From Himantopus leucocephalus (lineage: Eukaryota > Chordata > Aves > Charadriiformes > Recurvirostridae), in NCBI GenBank assembly GCA_003993805.1, contig RSEF01000012.1, forward strand, positions 1,450,993 through 1,514,992: a stretch of 64,000 nt of DNA, read 5' to 3'. Position numbers and translations under genes: made by a program. Shown piece after piece: positions 1-12,900 of this stretch. Below the pieces are notes generated by a model. That model saw nothing but the letters and a program-made list of their open reading frames with translations, made no database searches and was not told the origin of the DNA. Every line of letters begins with the position of its first letter. Position 1 is the first letter of the stretch.

Positions 1-4
1 GGGA

Positions 5-20
5 CCCCCCCCCCCCCCCC
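5..20 (+). repeat. C homopolymer, 16 nt
   Basis: The window opens with GGGA followed by 16 C and then unique sequence. Confidence 0.9.
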
Positions 21-616
21 AAATTGTAGGGCAAGAATACATAACACAAAGTATACTTCTGTATGTATATCATCTTCTGAAGGAGCATTTCGCAATTGTT
101 TATTCAACTATATGTAATTCTAATAAGCATTTGTAAATACTGTTGTATTTCATTTTCAGTCACATTACCATCTGTAAATCCTCAATAAAATTCTAGGACC
201 GAAATGACAATGCCTCTTTCCCGTTAGGTTATGCAGTTAAAGGCTCATCATCTTGAACACAAAGCAGAAGAGGAACAATGGCAGGTGGGGGAAGCCCGAT
301 AACCTCATCAGAGAAAACACAGCACCCTGACCCTGCCCCTCCCAGGGTGCCACAGGAGGATGCTCCGCATGTGGTCCAGGTGCGAAACCTGTCAAGATGA
401 GTCAGCCAGAAAGGCTCTCTGGATCGCCTTAAAGGCTGCAGTGGGTTACTGCCTTGGGTGATAATGGGATGCTGGGGAAGAGCGTTTGGTGATTGTTCAA
501 GACCTAATATGAATTGTAGGGAAATAGAGGTTTAAGGGTATTAAATGGCCCAGTCATGTGTAAATAGGTTGCTGTCAGTATGCTTGTCTGGTCATGCCCT
601 GTGCCTAAAGTGAGCG

Positions 617-703
617 TCTAAAACCAGTGACTGTGGGGATGCGTAGTGTGTATATGTANTCTAAAACCAGTGACTGGGGGGGATGTGTAGTGTGTATGTG
701 TAT
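617..703 (+). repeat. Direct duplication (~42 bp) around single N at 659
   Basis: The copy at 617-658 (tctaaaaccagtgactgtgg...) recurs from 660 to about 703 with a few mismatches, separated only by N. It continues into a TGTATG-rich microsatellite. It is interpreted as an unmerged overlap of two contig ends. Confidence 0.8.
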
Positions 704-1550
704 GTATGTATGTTTCCCACTAACTTTTTACCCTGATAAACTAGAGAGGAAAATAGGATGAGGCCTTTGGTACTGTACGTGTTTGCATGAGTGTGTACTT
801 TCTGCCCGTGTTGATCTGTGTGGCCGGCTGTAAGTGTACATATTGCGTATGTTTACCCACGTGGGATACACACTCAGCCTTGTGCCTGGCTGGACCTGGG
901 GGCACGGAGCTGCGCTCTCTGCCGCAGTATGATGCTATTCCATCACAAGAAAATCAGACTGCGTAACTGCGTAGTGGAAAGTCAAACCCAATCTCTTTTA
1001 CTGCTCCATTCCATGCTATATGTATAAATCTTTTAAAGTGGAGCAACATTTACAAAACCAATCCTCTATAAATCACTGTACCTACAGCTCTATAGATATT
1101 CTCATTACTCTGATGGCAAAATTCTGGAGAGAGAAATTAGGGACACTGCAACATTTGCAAATTACATTGTGATAGACATAGCTGAGAGCACCAGAAACAG
1201 ATGTTTCAGTTTCCTTTCCAGTCACAGAGAAATACAGATTCCTTTTAATGATAATTCACAAAAAAAATCATCCATAAGCAGAGAGTCAGCAAAGCAGCAA
1301 ACAGAACAAGAGCACACCTTGATTCTTGCTTCTTTCTGGACCGTGGGCACCGGAGTCAGAAGTGCCAAACTTGCATTTAGTATCCAGAGCTAGAGAAAAC
1401 TTTCTCCAGTGATAAGATATATTCAGAGCTATATTTTGTAAATTACTGTTTACACAACATATCAATATTTAACTAGTATTCATTTACATGTTTCTACTGT
1501 CAATTGGGAAAAGACATTACTTGGTGGTTGTTAGTCTGCATCTAGGATAC

Positions 1551-2025
1551 CGTGCTCAGTCTGGGGCTCCCTAATACAAATCAGACAATTGAGGAGAGTC
1601 CTGCGGACAGGCAGGTGGCCGGAGCACGCGCTGTAGGAGGAGGGGCTGAGGAGCCTGGGCTTTTTCAGCCTGGAGAGGGTTGACCCTGGAGAGGGTCGAC
1701 CAAGGCAAGAGGGGGAACAGTAACAGCAAGGCCTAGAAGCAGTTATTAAGACAAAAAAGTCAGCCAGATTCTTCAGCGGTGCATAGTGAGATGATGTAAT
1801 GTAACAGGCATAAACACAAACAAGAAAGGTTCAGACTGGATATTAGAAAAAGTTTTTCCATAAGGACAGTCATGTGCGACTGGAACAGGACGCCCAGAGA
1901 GGCTGTGCAGTTGCCATCCTTGGAGGTTATCGAGACACGGCTGGATAAAGCCCTGGGCAGCCTGGTCTGATCTCAGAGAAGGAGGTTGGACTAGAGAGGC
2001 CCCTGTCAACCTGAATTAGGTTTCC
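1551..2025 (+). mobile_element. CR1 LINE, 3' fragment
   Basis: The text matches the 3' part of avian CR1. It has a 'ctcagtctggggctccc' opening, the 'ggctttttcagcctggagag' block, the 'ttcagactggatattagaaa' block, 'gcagcctggtctgatctcag' and 'cctgtcaacctgaattagg'. It is 5'-truncated, as is usual for CR1, and contains no RT coding sequence. A 16-bp unit (ctggagagggtYgacc) is tandemly doubled at 1670-1701. Confidence 0.9.
1670..1701 (+). repeat. Two tandem 16-bp units inside CR1
   Basis: CTGGAGAGGGTTGACC is followed directly by CTGGAGAGGGTCGACC, one base different. It is a local duplication within the CR1 3' fragment. Confidence 0.9.
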
Positions 2026-3389
2026 TACTTATCTTAACATCAAAGTTGCACAATTTTATTTGCACAAGTGTAGGTAAAGCCGTATAACCAACCTGCTGAA
2101 CTCACTAAGCTCGAATGGAATCATACCAGGGAAGCGCCATCAATGCTATAGCTTGTACCACATAATGAAGTGACACACCATAAATGTTATGAAGTATTTT
2201 ACACTACTGTAAGCACAGCTGAAATGACAATTTTACCACTATAATAATCTGACGGAAAACCAAAGATGGAACCTTTACCACAAAAAGTGCTATTGGTTAA
2301 AAATAATAAAAAGAAAAGAAAAAACAATATTTTAATCAAGTCTAATTTAAATTAATTTTAAATTTTTAAATTTAATTGTGCTTTAAATGACAACTGCAAG
2401 ATTTAAAGATTCCCCATGAAGTCAGCAATTTTTAACTCAGCATAAATAGTAAATCTTGTTTCTCCTGAAGTGTTTCTCCTGAATTAAATGATTAAATTAA
2501 ACTTCTGTCCTTTTAACTCTTAAAAGTTAAAAAAACCCCAACCAAACAAAAAAGAACAAAAAGAAAGAAAAAAAAGAAATGAAGACTGTTAGCCTTCAGC
2601 TCCTAGCAAGACAGGAGCCTTGAGAAATAAGTCACTTTGGAAAACTTCTCCCAAGCGTATTAACATTTTTTCCCTTTTTTTGCTTCCCCCCGAGGGCCCA
2701 TAGTGTTGGCAAAATTAGGGTAAGATACGAACCAGCAACTGTGAAGACAGTAGGGATTTTTTTGTCTGCTGAATTACGTAACTGAAGAATAGCATGGGAA
2801 AAGGAATTAAGGCTACGTAGAACAAGTAGTAGCTGGTAATTTTCTACAGCTTCACTATTACAAACCCGTATACTGCCAAGAATAATGAGATAACCCACAA
2901 AGCCTGTTATGGCACACTTACTGACACCCCCCGCAAATGTTGATTACTGTAAAAGCAAAAGGAACATAGACAACTTGGAATAAATTACACATGAAGTACA
3001 GACAGTAAAAAAGGAAAAACAGAGAAAAAACACTAAGAGTTACTTCCTCCCAGCATGCTATCCAAAAGTACTCATTTAATTAAAATGCTGATCAGGCTGT
3101 ATTCCTAGGTTATCTGCTGCAGTTAGATTGGGATTATCCCACCTGAAATCTTAGTTCCATCTGTCTCAACATTTGTCCTTTCACTGCAGTGGGTTTAGGC
3201 ATCAGACATCTCAGCTGACTGTTAAGAACTTACCAACATTAAAAAAAAAAAAGCTTCCCACACTGGCAATAGTAGATACTACTTGGGCAGGATACATGAG
3301 CAGTCAGGCTCACGCACCCTGCCCTGAGGTTGTTGTGTGAGGGACATTAGAATGTACTTCCCTGCCTGTTCCTATTCCTCTGTTTACAG

Positions 3390-3780
3390 ACCTGTTGTTC
3401 GTAAGCTTGTCTAATCCCCTCTGGACCTGCTAATACTGCCTGTCTTCACAACATCCTGTGGCAATAAAACCCAGAAGATCATTACCTGCTTTCTAAAAAA
3501 GTACTTTCTTCCATCTTTTTTAATGTCATTACCAATTTCATTGAGCATTCCTAATTCTTGTACTATTGTAAATGGTGAACAGAAGTTTACCCTCCACCAC
3601 GATTTTGCACGTCCTGGTTGTATCCCTTCCCACCACCACTTTTTTTCTCCTCTACAAACTGAAGCTCCCCACCGTCTCAGTCTCTCTCATTAAGATACGA
3701 CTCTATGCCATTAAACATTTTAGTTGCTCTACTCCACACCTTCTGTAACTACTATGTCCTTTCTGGGAGGAGACATCAGC
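3390..3780 (-). mobile_element. Old, diverged CR1-like LINE fragment
   Basis: On the plus strand the text around 'aagtactttcttccat', 'ttcattgagcattcctaatt' and 'gttgctctactccacacctt' follows the order of the reverse complement of ancient amniote CR1 3' regions. Divergence is high and the boundaries are estimates. Confidence 0.5.
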
Positions 3781-6700
3781 TGAGCACGCAGTAACTCAAG
3801 ATTAAGTCAGCACTGAAGTGCCCTTCCAGAACTTAACAGTATGGCAAATTGACTACATTTGCATTCCCCAAAACAATCTCTCAAAACCAAAACACAACAG
3901 AGCTAAGACATTAATGGACAGTACAAAACCCCTTTCAATTATTGTGGTGTTCTGTGCTAACTCAGAACTTTAACCAATATTCAGCTTACTCATCAGGAAA
4001 AAATAATAAACTTCTCATTCTTTACTTCTCTTCTCTTGCCCAGACATTAAAAGTCATTCTTCTTACTGCAAATAATATTCTCCCTTAAAGCAGAGAGATA
4101 ACAAATTATATACCATTTTCCATCCTCACAGCTGAGACTACAGAAAATTTCTAACCTCTGATAACTTTTTAGTTGCTGCACCAGCCTCTGGAGTGCAAGT
4201 TAAAATAGATTTCAGCCTCCAATGACTTATGCCTGCAAATTAACCTGGAACAAAGTTATCCCCAAATCAATGGACTGTAAAGATAGCTTAAAGCTAGTTT
4301 TGTACTAACTACCAATGTAAGTTGCACTTTACATTTCCTGAACACAAAGAAGAATATTCTCCCAAGTTTGAAATGCTGACCTGAAAACACTTGCCTGTAA
4401 CGCATCTTATTGTGTTAATATTTTACTTGTCTAAATACCAAATGTATTACAAAATATATCTCTAGTTTAAATAAGAATTTTCTCCTGAGCCATCCATCAC
4501 CTTTTCAGGTTGGCCGGTTCTACAGTAAATTTACCATTTGGAATGTTTGCCATACTACATCAGACCCTGATGTGGAACAGATGGGGACAGAAATGCAATG
4601 TACGCTCTTATCCAGCTGGGCAAATAGCAACAGCTCAGTATCAAAAGGGAAAGGCATTCAGGCAATACACCACGTTAGGAGGAAGGCATTTTAAGAGCTA
4701 GTGCTGGAGAAGGAGAAAAATAAAGGATTGAGATTTTAGGACAAAACCATAAAACTGAAAAAGGTAATAGGAACAGAACATGAAGTTTTTAGGGAAATGG
4801 GAAGAGTAATGGTCAATGAGCAAAACACGCCATTAAAGATACAAATTAATATAAAAATATGAAATAAAGCAATCTCAGAAAAAATGGATAAAGAATTTAG
4901 TTTCCATCTTTTAAAATATTTCACACGTATATTATTAAAAAGAATTATAAAAGTAAACCTTCATGCCTTTACATAATGAGCTTATAAGTAGAGCTGTGGT
5001 ACTATATCCTCTTAGTAAGATTATAACATGACTGCAGGATTAACAAACAGCAAAATCTGGATTGTGAGAAAGAAGTATTTTTCAGACATAAATCTTTAAC
5101 AATAATAAGGCAAGCTGAGAAAGACTGGTGAAGTAAATTGATTTTTTTTCCATAAGCGTCCTCTCTTGTGGATCCAGCAAAAGTCTCCATTGAAACACCA
5201 TATATTTGTTTCAGCCTTTGTTAGGTTTTCAGTCTCTCTCTTTTTCTCCCACCTTCTCCCCGCGAAAAGGCCTTTCTGGCTGCTGACTGCCTCATTTGTG
5301 GCAGCTGTAAGCCTTAGCTTTAGCCAGATAGTGTACAAAAAGAATGTTTTTTACTGCTCCTTTAAAAATACAAATACACCTCCCTCCTTATTTCATCTTT
5401 CTGATGTTTTTGGGTTGGCCTGAGGCATTTTAACAATAATCAAAACAAGAGCAGCAGGGAAGAAAATCAGTTCAGCATTGTTTAAGCATTCATGTACAAT
5501 TTTAAACTTACAAAGGACAAAAATCTGTCATTTCAATTTTAGTCTACAAAGCAAGAAAAGGTAGGCTAGCTAAAAGAATGTGCAAAGAGAAGATGCAAGC
5601 AGATAAACCTGTGAAAATGTTCTGTCATGGAAGACCAACAGCTATTAAAGCTGCAAAAGGGATAAGCTGGCACCCTTTAGATATATCCATCTTCCCTTCT
5701 GAAGAATCTTTGTTGGAGGTTTACAGAGATCACTTCAAGCAGCAGTAGCATAAAATAACGATGTACAAGACTTACAACAACTCAAGCGAATGATAGCAGT
5801 GACAAAAAATTACAAGCATCTGATTACAGAGTTGAATTCTGTTATGGGCTCTACCTCCTCCCTGGAAGGCAGTAATGGCTGCGCGTGGATGTTAACAAAG
5901 CGTGCAGGGAAGCTGAGGTGAAGACCAGCAGCTGGTATAAACCCACTTAAACATTTAGGCCGATACAGCTGGTACTTTGGGTGGTGTGAAGCAAATCCAC
6001 ATTTACTATACACTTCAGATTAAGAGGAAGAAAAGGGAAGCTCTCTATCCTGGGATTTTTTTTGATCATAATACTAGGACTTTAGGTTGCTCTAACTGGC
6101 TGCGCGACTTTATTTGTCACTGACAAGTGGAGAAGTCCAGTATTTTACAGGTTTTTTTCTCTCCTATTTTTCAGTGAATAAGAAGCTAAAGATGCATTAC
6201 AAGGGCATCAAAACAGAAATCTGATATGCAGAACATTCCATTATTGTAAACATTCAAAATGTTGCCGTTATAATATATTAACACGTATCTACAAGGCCAT
6301 TATTAACATAAACTATATAACCAAAAACTGCAGGTTTGAGATAAGCTGAAACTGAAAGGTGACAAAACACCAAGATTGTCCAGATTCTATTGACAAAGAG
6401 AAGACAGACAACCATTTTCTTCCCTAGAACTTGAGATTTTTGCTACAGTTTTCATAACTGTTGGCAAAAGAAGAATGGAAGAGCTGTCTCTGAGGAGATT
6501 TTTCTTTGGACTTACAGATTTCTAATGTATGTGGAGATATCCAAGAATATTTCAGTAAACAGTGAAAGCCATTTTTTCATTTACAGTTCCCCTTGAATGT
6601 TGGATTTTCTGCTGCTGAACATACTTCCCAAGGAGTAACAAAGTTCTATAACCCCCCAAAATTATCTTATTACTCGGAATAGTGGCCACAGACTGCAAAG

Positions 6701-7371
6701 TAATGACAGCTGTATCTCAGCCCATTTGCAAAGCAGATCTTGCCAGTATTTATCCTCACTGACAGGAGATTTAAATTTTCCCTGCAGTCTCCAGACAGTG
6801 TATCTGTGGCCTCTTTATTATGACTGTGAGACCACATTTCATAATAAGAATTTGTTAGTTCAAAATTCAAAATCACAAATAAGCGAAGATAGATTCTTGC
6901 TCAAAAAATGTTGACTTGTTTTGAGTTTTTTCGTCACACACTGTTGACTTGAGTTCTCTTCTACTTCTTTTGTTGGTCACCGTGACTTATAAAGAATAGG
7001 AGCTGGGGCATGTGTAACTATTTCCTTCATCAGGTGAAATACAGCATATTTCTCTGGTTTTGAGCTTAGCAGACTTAAAATAAATCGTATTAATAAAAGT
7101 GCAGTTTTGTATGTCACAGATTTGGGCAGTATTCAATAATTTCTGAAGCATTTCACATACCTGAAACATCTGTGATAATATTCATTATTTTCTACAAGCT
7201 TCCGGAATAATAAAGGAGCAAATACCAGTGCCAACAGCACCAGTTTACCTTGTGAGGAGGATAAGGCAACAAATGCAGTTTATAGCCCCCTGATAATACT
7301 TCTTCAGTATCTCATCACCCAACATATACAAAGTGTTTTTCCTAATTCTTTTCCTTCTAGGAGTTACTCAC

Positions 7372-7519
7372 GTGTAAACTTTGAGAACAAAATCCTTCTC
7401 TTCTTTTATTTCAGAGATTGACTGAAGTACATCCATGATGCTCAATACTGCACAGCCATAGGGGCGGCGATAGTGTAAATGAGGGGGGCCTTTTTTTGAA
7501 TCATTTAGCAACATGCGAC
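7372..7519 (-). CDS. DOCK3: DOCK3 coding exon (last in window), GRMLLNDSKKGPPHLHYRRP...KVYT
   Basis: This 148-nt exon starts with two bases completing the Gly codon. It then has 48 codons beginning RMLLNDSKKGPPHLHYRRPY, continuing GCAVLSIMDVLQSISEIKEE and ending KDFVLKVY, plus two bases (AC) of a Thr codon. The acceptor is TTTTAG and the donor GTGAGT. The YRRPYGCAVLSI block matches the DOCK family YRRPFG(C/V)AV motif that leads toward DHR-1. Differences from mammalian DOCK3 as I remember it are conservative (IMDVLQSISEI for ILDVLQSLTEL). The next exon (CNNESEW...) was searched for by eye on the minus strand below 7372 and not found. Confidence 0.94.
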
Positions 7520-9856
7520 CTAAAATTAAAAGAAATTTAAAATATTAGAGATTCACATGGAGTCATTCTGCCCATTCTGTTCTATTATCCCTCTGAATAT
7601 GCATACCTACACTACGTTTCAGCTACAGCCTGTAGTCTTCTCTATACTTCCCACTCTTTTTTCTTCTTTTATGTTTTCCAATTCAGAGCTCCATTTGAAC
7701 CTACCTGACCCACTGGGCTACTCTGATTAAGGCACATCACCTCATTTCGCTAACAGAACACTCAAGGGCAAAGCGAACAGCGTCATGTCTGGCCATCTTT
7801 GATTTGCAGCCCCACAACACGTATTTGCATCCAGCTGGGTTGACTACAAATCATCTCTTGAATGAGCCAAGAACATGGCTTGCGCTCACCTCTCTGTATC
7901 CACACAGATATTCACTGTGGTCCTTCCTTTATAGTCCAGTATCTACACAAATTTCCACTCTACACAATTGCTTTAAGGAAACATATTATATCTATTGTAT
8001 CATTTATCATGTTTGTCTTGGACCACATAAAGGAGAATTCTGAGATATGAAGCTGCTCAGTGATTAACTTCCTATTGCTAAAGCAGTTTTTTAATAGAGC
8101 AAAAAATGCCAAGACCAGAAAAATCACTATGATAACCTAAGCCAATTTGCAACATTACACATAATTTGTCCAGAACTTTTTGCATCAAGGTTAAAAATCT
8201 GAGCTTGAACTCCAGCATATCTTTCCACAAGCTTCACTTACTGTCTCGAGTGATACAGAGTAATTCTAACTTTCAGATGCTTTATGACACAGTGAGGTCA
8301 GACAATGAAAAACCGACCCTTCTCACACATTTGTGACTTAGAAGGCATATTGTCATTCACAGGACAACACAGAGCTATGTCCTTCAGAAAAGGTATCTGC
8401 GGCTGGTATCGGATGCTGGAAATAGGGTTCAATACCCCCTTATTGCAAACACTACCAAGCCTTTTCTCAGTTAACTGAAAACATGAAAAACATGAAAGAC
8501 AGTGCACTAGTCAGTTGTTTAGAATAATACAACTGAAGAGACTGTCTGTTATTCCTACTGTATGTTGTAAAAATTTATGTCTAAGTATTTGAAATAAGTT
8601 ATATGTAACATCGGTAAAATACTTACTTGCCAATTTCTCAATGAAAGTATGCACATTCATAATTTACAACCATTTAACTCCCTGTTACTAAATAATTATA
8701 TCCTTTTTAACTAGAGCTTTTTTTCTATCCAACACCTTCCACCTAAAAGAGATTCTAGCAATTTAATTCACATACCAGCAGTCATATAGTCACTTCACTT
8801 AAATACACTACTGGGCTTAAAAATCCATCTAGCTGTCCACGGACTACTTTGAGCACTGCACTATACCGNAATTTAATTCACATACCAGCAGTCATATAGT
8901 CACTTCACTTAAACACACTACTGGGCTTAAAAATCCATCTAGCTGTCCATGGACTACTTTGAGCACTGCACTATACCGTGTAAGACACATTCTAAATTCA
9001 ACTTCAATCATAAACATATTCCATTCTTGCTACTGCAAATCTCAACAAGAATAAATGAAGCCTAGCCTGGCCTACGAACAGCCAGAGAAACCCACTCTGT
9101 AACGGGTGACTAGCCAAACGTTAGCAAGGAAGGGCTTTCTTCCTCGAGTAGGGTCAGGGCTAGGTACTACGCATCCACATCTCTCCTTTGCATACCTCTA
9201 CGCGAGCAGCCAGGAGAACCTGAGGAGAAGCAAGTGTACGCTGCTGAACACCGGGCTGCAAGCTCGCGAGGCTTCCAGCAGGCAGGTCCTGCTGCTAATG
9301 CTCCTTTTTGGCATCAGGATGTAGAAAGAACACCTGACAGGGGTGACAGCTTCCCTGCTCCTATGTTTTATAGGCATCTCCCTAAACTTGAGTGTCCATT
9401 CTTGGAAGCACTGCAGAATCCTGCAGTGGAAAACAGATTTTTCTATGTATTTGTCTAACAGCCTCTGATTTAGTACATGCGAATGGCCAGGCATGCTGGT
9501 GTCCTGCCCTGTAAACTATCTATATATCATCAGTAAAAAAACCCTCATTTGAAATTTTGGAACATTAAACAAAAAGCCTTTGTAGTTCCTCCTTCCTCCC
9601 CAAAATGTGGTGTTTAATCAAATATTTTGTTTCAGACTGAGAAAAAAAAAATAAATCACTGTTAAACAGTCATCGATAACCTTCTAACACTGAGCTACAT
9701 ATGGTCTGAATATTCAACTCAGCAGATAGACATGGTCCATAACTAAGTTTTCTAACTGGCTAAATCATTATAATGTCAGTTAAGTAAAACATACATTTAA
9801 AATACTGTAAAAACATTGTTAATTGTATATATTTCAAGTAATAAACCATACTGTAC
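7520..9856 (-). other. DOCK3: DOCK3 intron, 2337 nt
   Basis: This intron lies between the exons at 9857-9917 and 7372-7519. It holds the 109-bp false duplication around the N at 8869 and a relatively GC-rich block at about 9060-9400 with overlapping short open frames. No repeat family or coding block is recognised in the GC-rich block. Confidence 0.85.
8760..8978 (+). repeat. Direct duplication (109 bp) around single N at 8869
   Basis: Positions 8760-8868 and 8870-8978 are both 109 bp and differ at two positions (aaatacacta/aaacacacta; tgtccac/tgtccat). Only the N separates them. This is best explained as an assembly join, the differences being haplotype or sequencing differences. Confidence 0.9.
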
Positions 9857-9917
9857 CTATTCGAATTACATGGGCAACTATGTACAAATCTCTCTTCATG
9901 TCCTTGCTGCTGAGGTC
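9857..9917 (-). CDS. DOCK3: DOCK3 coding exon, DLSSKDMKRDLYIVAHVIRIG
   Basis: This 61-nt exon encodes 20 codons, DLSSKDMKRDLYIVAHVIRI, plus the first base of a Gly codon. The acceptor is AATCTGTCAG and the donor GTACAG. The motif DL-SKD-KRD-YIV-HVIRIGRM is shared across DOCK-A and DOCK-B proteins (FTDLGSKDLKRE in DOCK1). Identity to the DOCK3 sequence I remember is complete over these 20 residues. It starts in phase 0 and ends in phase 1, which fits the next exon. Confidence 0.94.
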
Positions 9918-12900
9918 CTGACAGATTGGAAAAAAAAAAAAAAGACATTAGAAAAGGAACACATTCCACTTCCAAAAGAAGTGCCTACAAAACTCCCACA
10001 AACAACGATAAAGACTACATAGTATTACTCTCCATTCACTTAGCTCATTCATCTTTAAATAACAGAAAGTATTATTATTTCTAATTTACAGCTAGAAAAA
10101 TAAAGCTGAAACTTTATTTTAAATAGTTGCTTGGAATGTTCTTTAGAAGGAAAAGAAATTATAGATTCTGACTCCACTGACTAGTGATGCTGTATCAAAA
10201 TTCTAGCAAACATTTAAAATGTCCATTTAATCCTTAATTCAAACACATTATTAGACTGTATTAAATTTACAAATTAAATTTAAACCCCCTGAGTTACCTC
10301 AGCTGCAACCCATTCTGGCTTCCTTCACCCCATCCCCTGACAACAGGTCCCAGACCCATCCCTAACCCCGTCCCTTTGCTTCTGCTTTCCTTTTTTGGCT
10401 TCTGACTTTTCATCATAGAGTCTCAGGTTCACATGACAGCTCTAGAGAAAAATCTGCAGCATGACTGTCAGCATTTAGATAAAACTTCAAGTGTGTTTTA
10501 TTTTATGGGTGGATACGTGAAATTCCTCAGAACAAGCAAAAGTCTGAAGAGGAAAAAAGGTAGGAGACTTGGGGACATGGTTTATTTTAATGCTTTTGAA
10601 CATGCAGCTTTAAGCCTGTTTCATATGACATATGTTCATTGCATTATGAAAGCAGCAAGGCAGCGTCTCAGCCATGCATAGAGCCTACAGGCTTTATCTG
10701 TATGAGTTGATGAGAGCCAAGGGCACCTATTTCATAGCTAACCTTCTTAAAAGTCCAAAAGCAGGGAAGGCTGCATGCACGCCGCTGGCTGGAAATGCTC
10801 TCTGCCCCACTCTAGCTGCCGAAACACGCCAAGGGATTATTTGGGGAGTGTGGTAGCTGGAAAGGGCCACAGTTGGCTAAAAACATTCTAATGGTTTAAG
10901 TAGCATAGATGGTCACTCTTGTATTTAGTATGTTTGAAACAGTGATAGGGTATTGGGAAAACTAAGAAATAAACTCAGCTTTAAGATGAGGTAATTGCTT
11001 AGCAAAACATAGGACCTTAAAAGCTCTCAAAAGTTATTTTTATGGCAAGCAACTATATGCATGGGTGAAAACTGAGATTCCATTTCCCAGAATAGCAGGT
11101 CAAAACTTTTAAAAGTGTGCTTGAAGAAAAGCCAAAAAATGGGAAAAGGAACCTATAGAAGAGTAAAAGGAAAGCTGAAGGTAATGCAGACAAAAAGGTA
11201 TTACTGACCCTGACAAATCTTTACTGTTAAAGATAATAAGTTAAGAAAATATGCATAGAGTACTTGTCAATAATTCATTACTGTGGCATTTCGCATTCGT
11301 GTGTTAGAAGCTTAGTTGCAATTTCCTTGGCATGTTGCATTTTTTCCTGATCACATTACAAACAGAGATCAACTTCTAAGACATTCCTCCCCCACATTTT
11401 TTTTTAAATTAGAGGAAAGATCTAAGAAACATTCCTCTAAAAACATTAGCATTGTTCAACAAGCCTTCCTTATGTTACTAACCTCCAAGACAAGATTTTA
11501 AACAGATAACATGCACTGTGAGAATATTCATTCACGTTTCAGACTGATGCAAAAAGGCTCCTTGTGCTCTACAGCAACAGCTGTTGCCTCTCCTCCTCTC
11601 CCCACTCTAAGTGCTATCATCTTATCGTCATGTACCGACTCCTGCCACGCAGCCTCCAAATTCTGCATCACTTCAGCCATTTCTCAAGAGAAGGGCAACT
11701 GGAAACGCAAAATGATTAATGTATTCTTCCTAAGAATGTGGGCAAGTGAGTGAAGCATGTGTGCATGTGAGAGACACATCCAAAAAGAAGGTTTTAAGCT
11801 CAGTCACCGTTGTTCACTTCACTCCTCCCCTTACACGGAAGCAATGGACATCACCTCACAGCATTCTAAAACATTTTTGTTTGTTTGTACAAAATGTTTT
11901 CAACATAAGGCTTTTTAAAAACAGCCCTAGGGCTTTATCTATGACTTTACAAACAACTTGAGATGATAGCTGTATGTTCACATTTCTTCACTTTTTTCTT
12001 TCCTTTTCAATTGAATCAAGACATCCATCCCAGTGGTGATAGTCACTTCTGATACGTACAGTTGTGTGGGGAAACCAACACTGGTGGATTTGTCTACACA
12101 CAAATGTAGCGTGGCCTTCTAATATTTTTTTTTTTTTAAATAGAATAAAAAATTTTGACAGCTGCCCTTTGAAAAAATAGCAACTGGAAAAAAACTCAGA
12201 TTCAGATAAAATCTTATATTTTTCTTTTTAAAAAAACCACAACTAAGTGGTATTAAAACCATCGTAAAAGGAAATACTGCAATTTTTACATAAAGTGGGG
12301 AGGAAATTTTAGACTGCGGACATCTAAGTTCTGTCATTCCTAGTTTGAACCAATTTAGTGAATTAAAAATCATATTTTGCTGGAAGCTAAACCATGAACT
12401 TTAATTCACACAGCAAACTTCTTTCCCTTGTGACTTGAGAAACCAAATATCAACAACTGAGATTATGATGGTGACGCACCTGAACACGGAATTTCAGATT
12501 ATAGTGACATACAGCACAATAAAATCCGGGCACAGTGACTGAGAACTAGGCATGAAGAGAATTTCCTCTAAGGAGAAGTTTCAGCCCCTTTCAAATAGCA
12601 TTATATTGCTAAATTACAGCAGGCAAGTCATAAATTCATGGCTGTATCTTCTTACTCCGTTTAAAAGGAGCACTGCATTTCCCTGGGCAGCATATGCAGA
12701 GAGTTGCAAATACGCTGTTTGGTATGCTTACCAGCTAGCAGATCATCTCTTTCTGAAGCCAAAGAATTAAGCTATATAAATCTTCCTTAGCTTTTTTTCT
12801 TCAAGTCTTATTTTGCTGCTGCATGAATAAGGGAACATACTTTCTAGGCTTTCTTCATCACCTAACATACCAGCGTAGCATATGGTAGGCTTTATCTTGC

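Larger units (their letters stand above)
1..7371 (-). other. DOCK3: DOCK3 intron, partial (downstream of exon 7372-7519)
   Basis: This is intronic sequence continuing past the window start. It contains a C16 run at 5-20, a false duplication around the N at 659, a CR1 3' fragment at 1551-2025 and an older CR1-like stretch near 3390-3780. The rest is AT-rich single-copy-looking sequence in which I see no conserved coding block. ORFs of 60-88 codons on both strands show no recognisable family features. Confidence 0.8.

Noticed and set aside
1..7371. Search for the next DOCK3 exon (starting CNNESEW) on the minus strand
   Set aside because: No matching peptide text with an acceptor was seen, so the exon probably lies before the window start.
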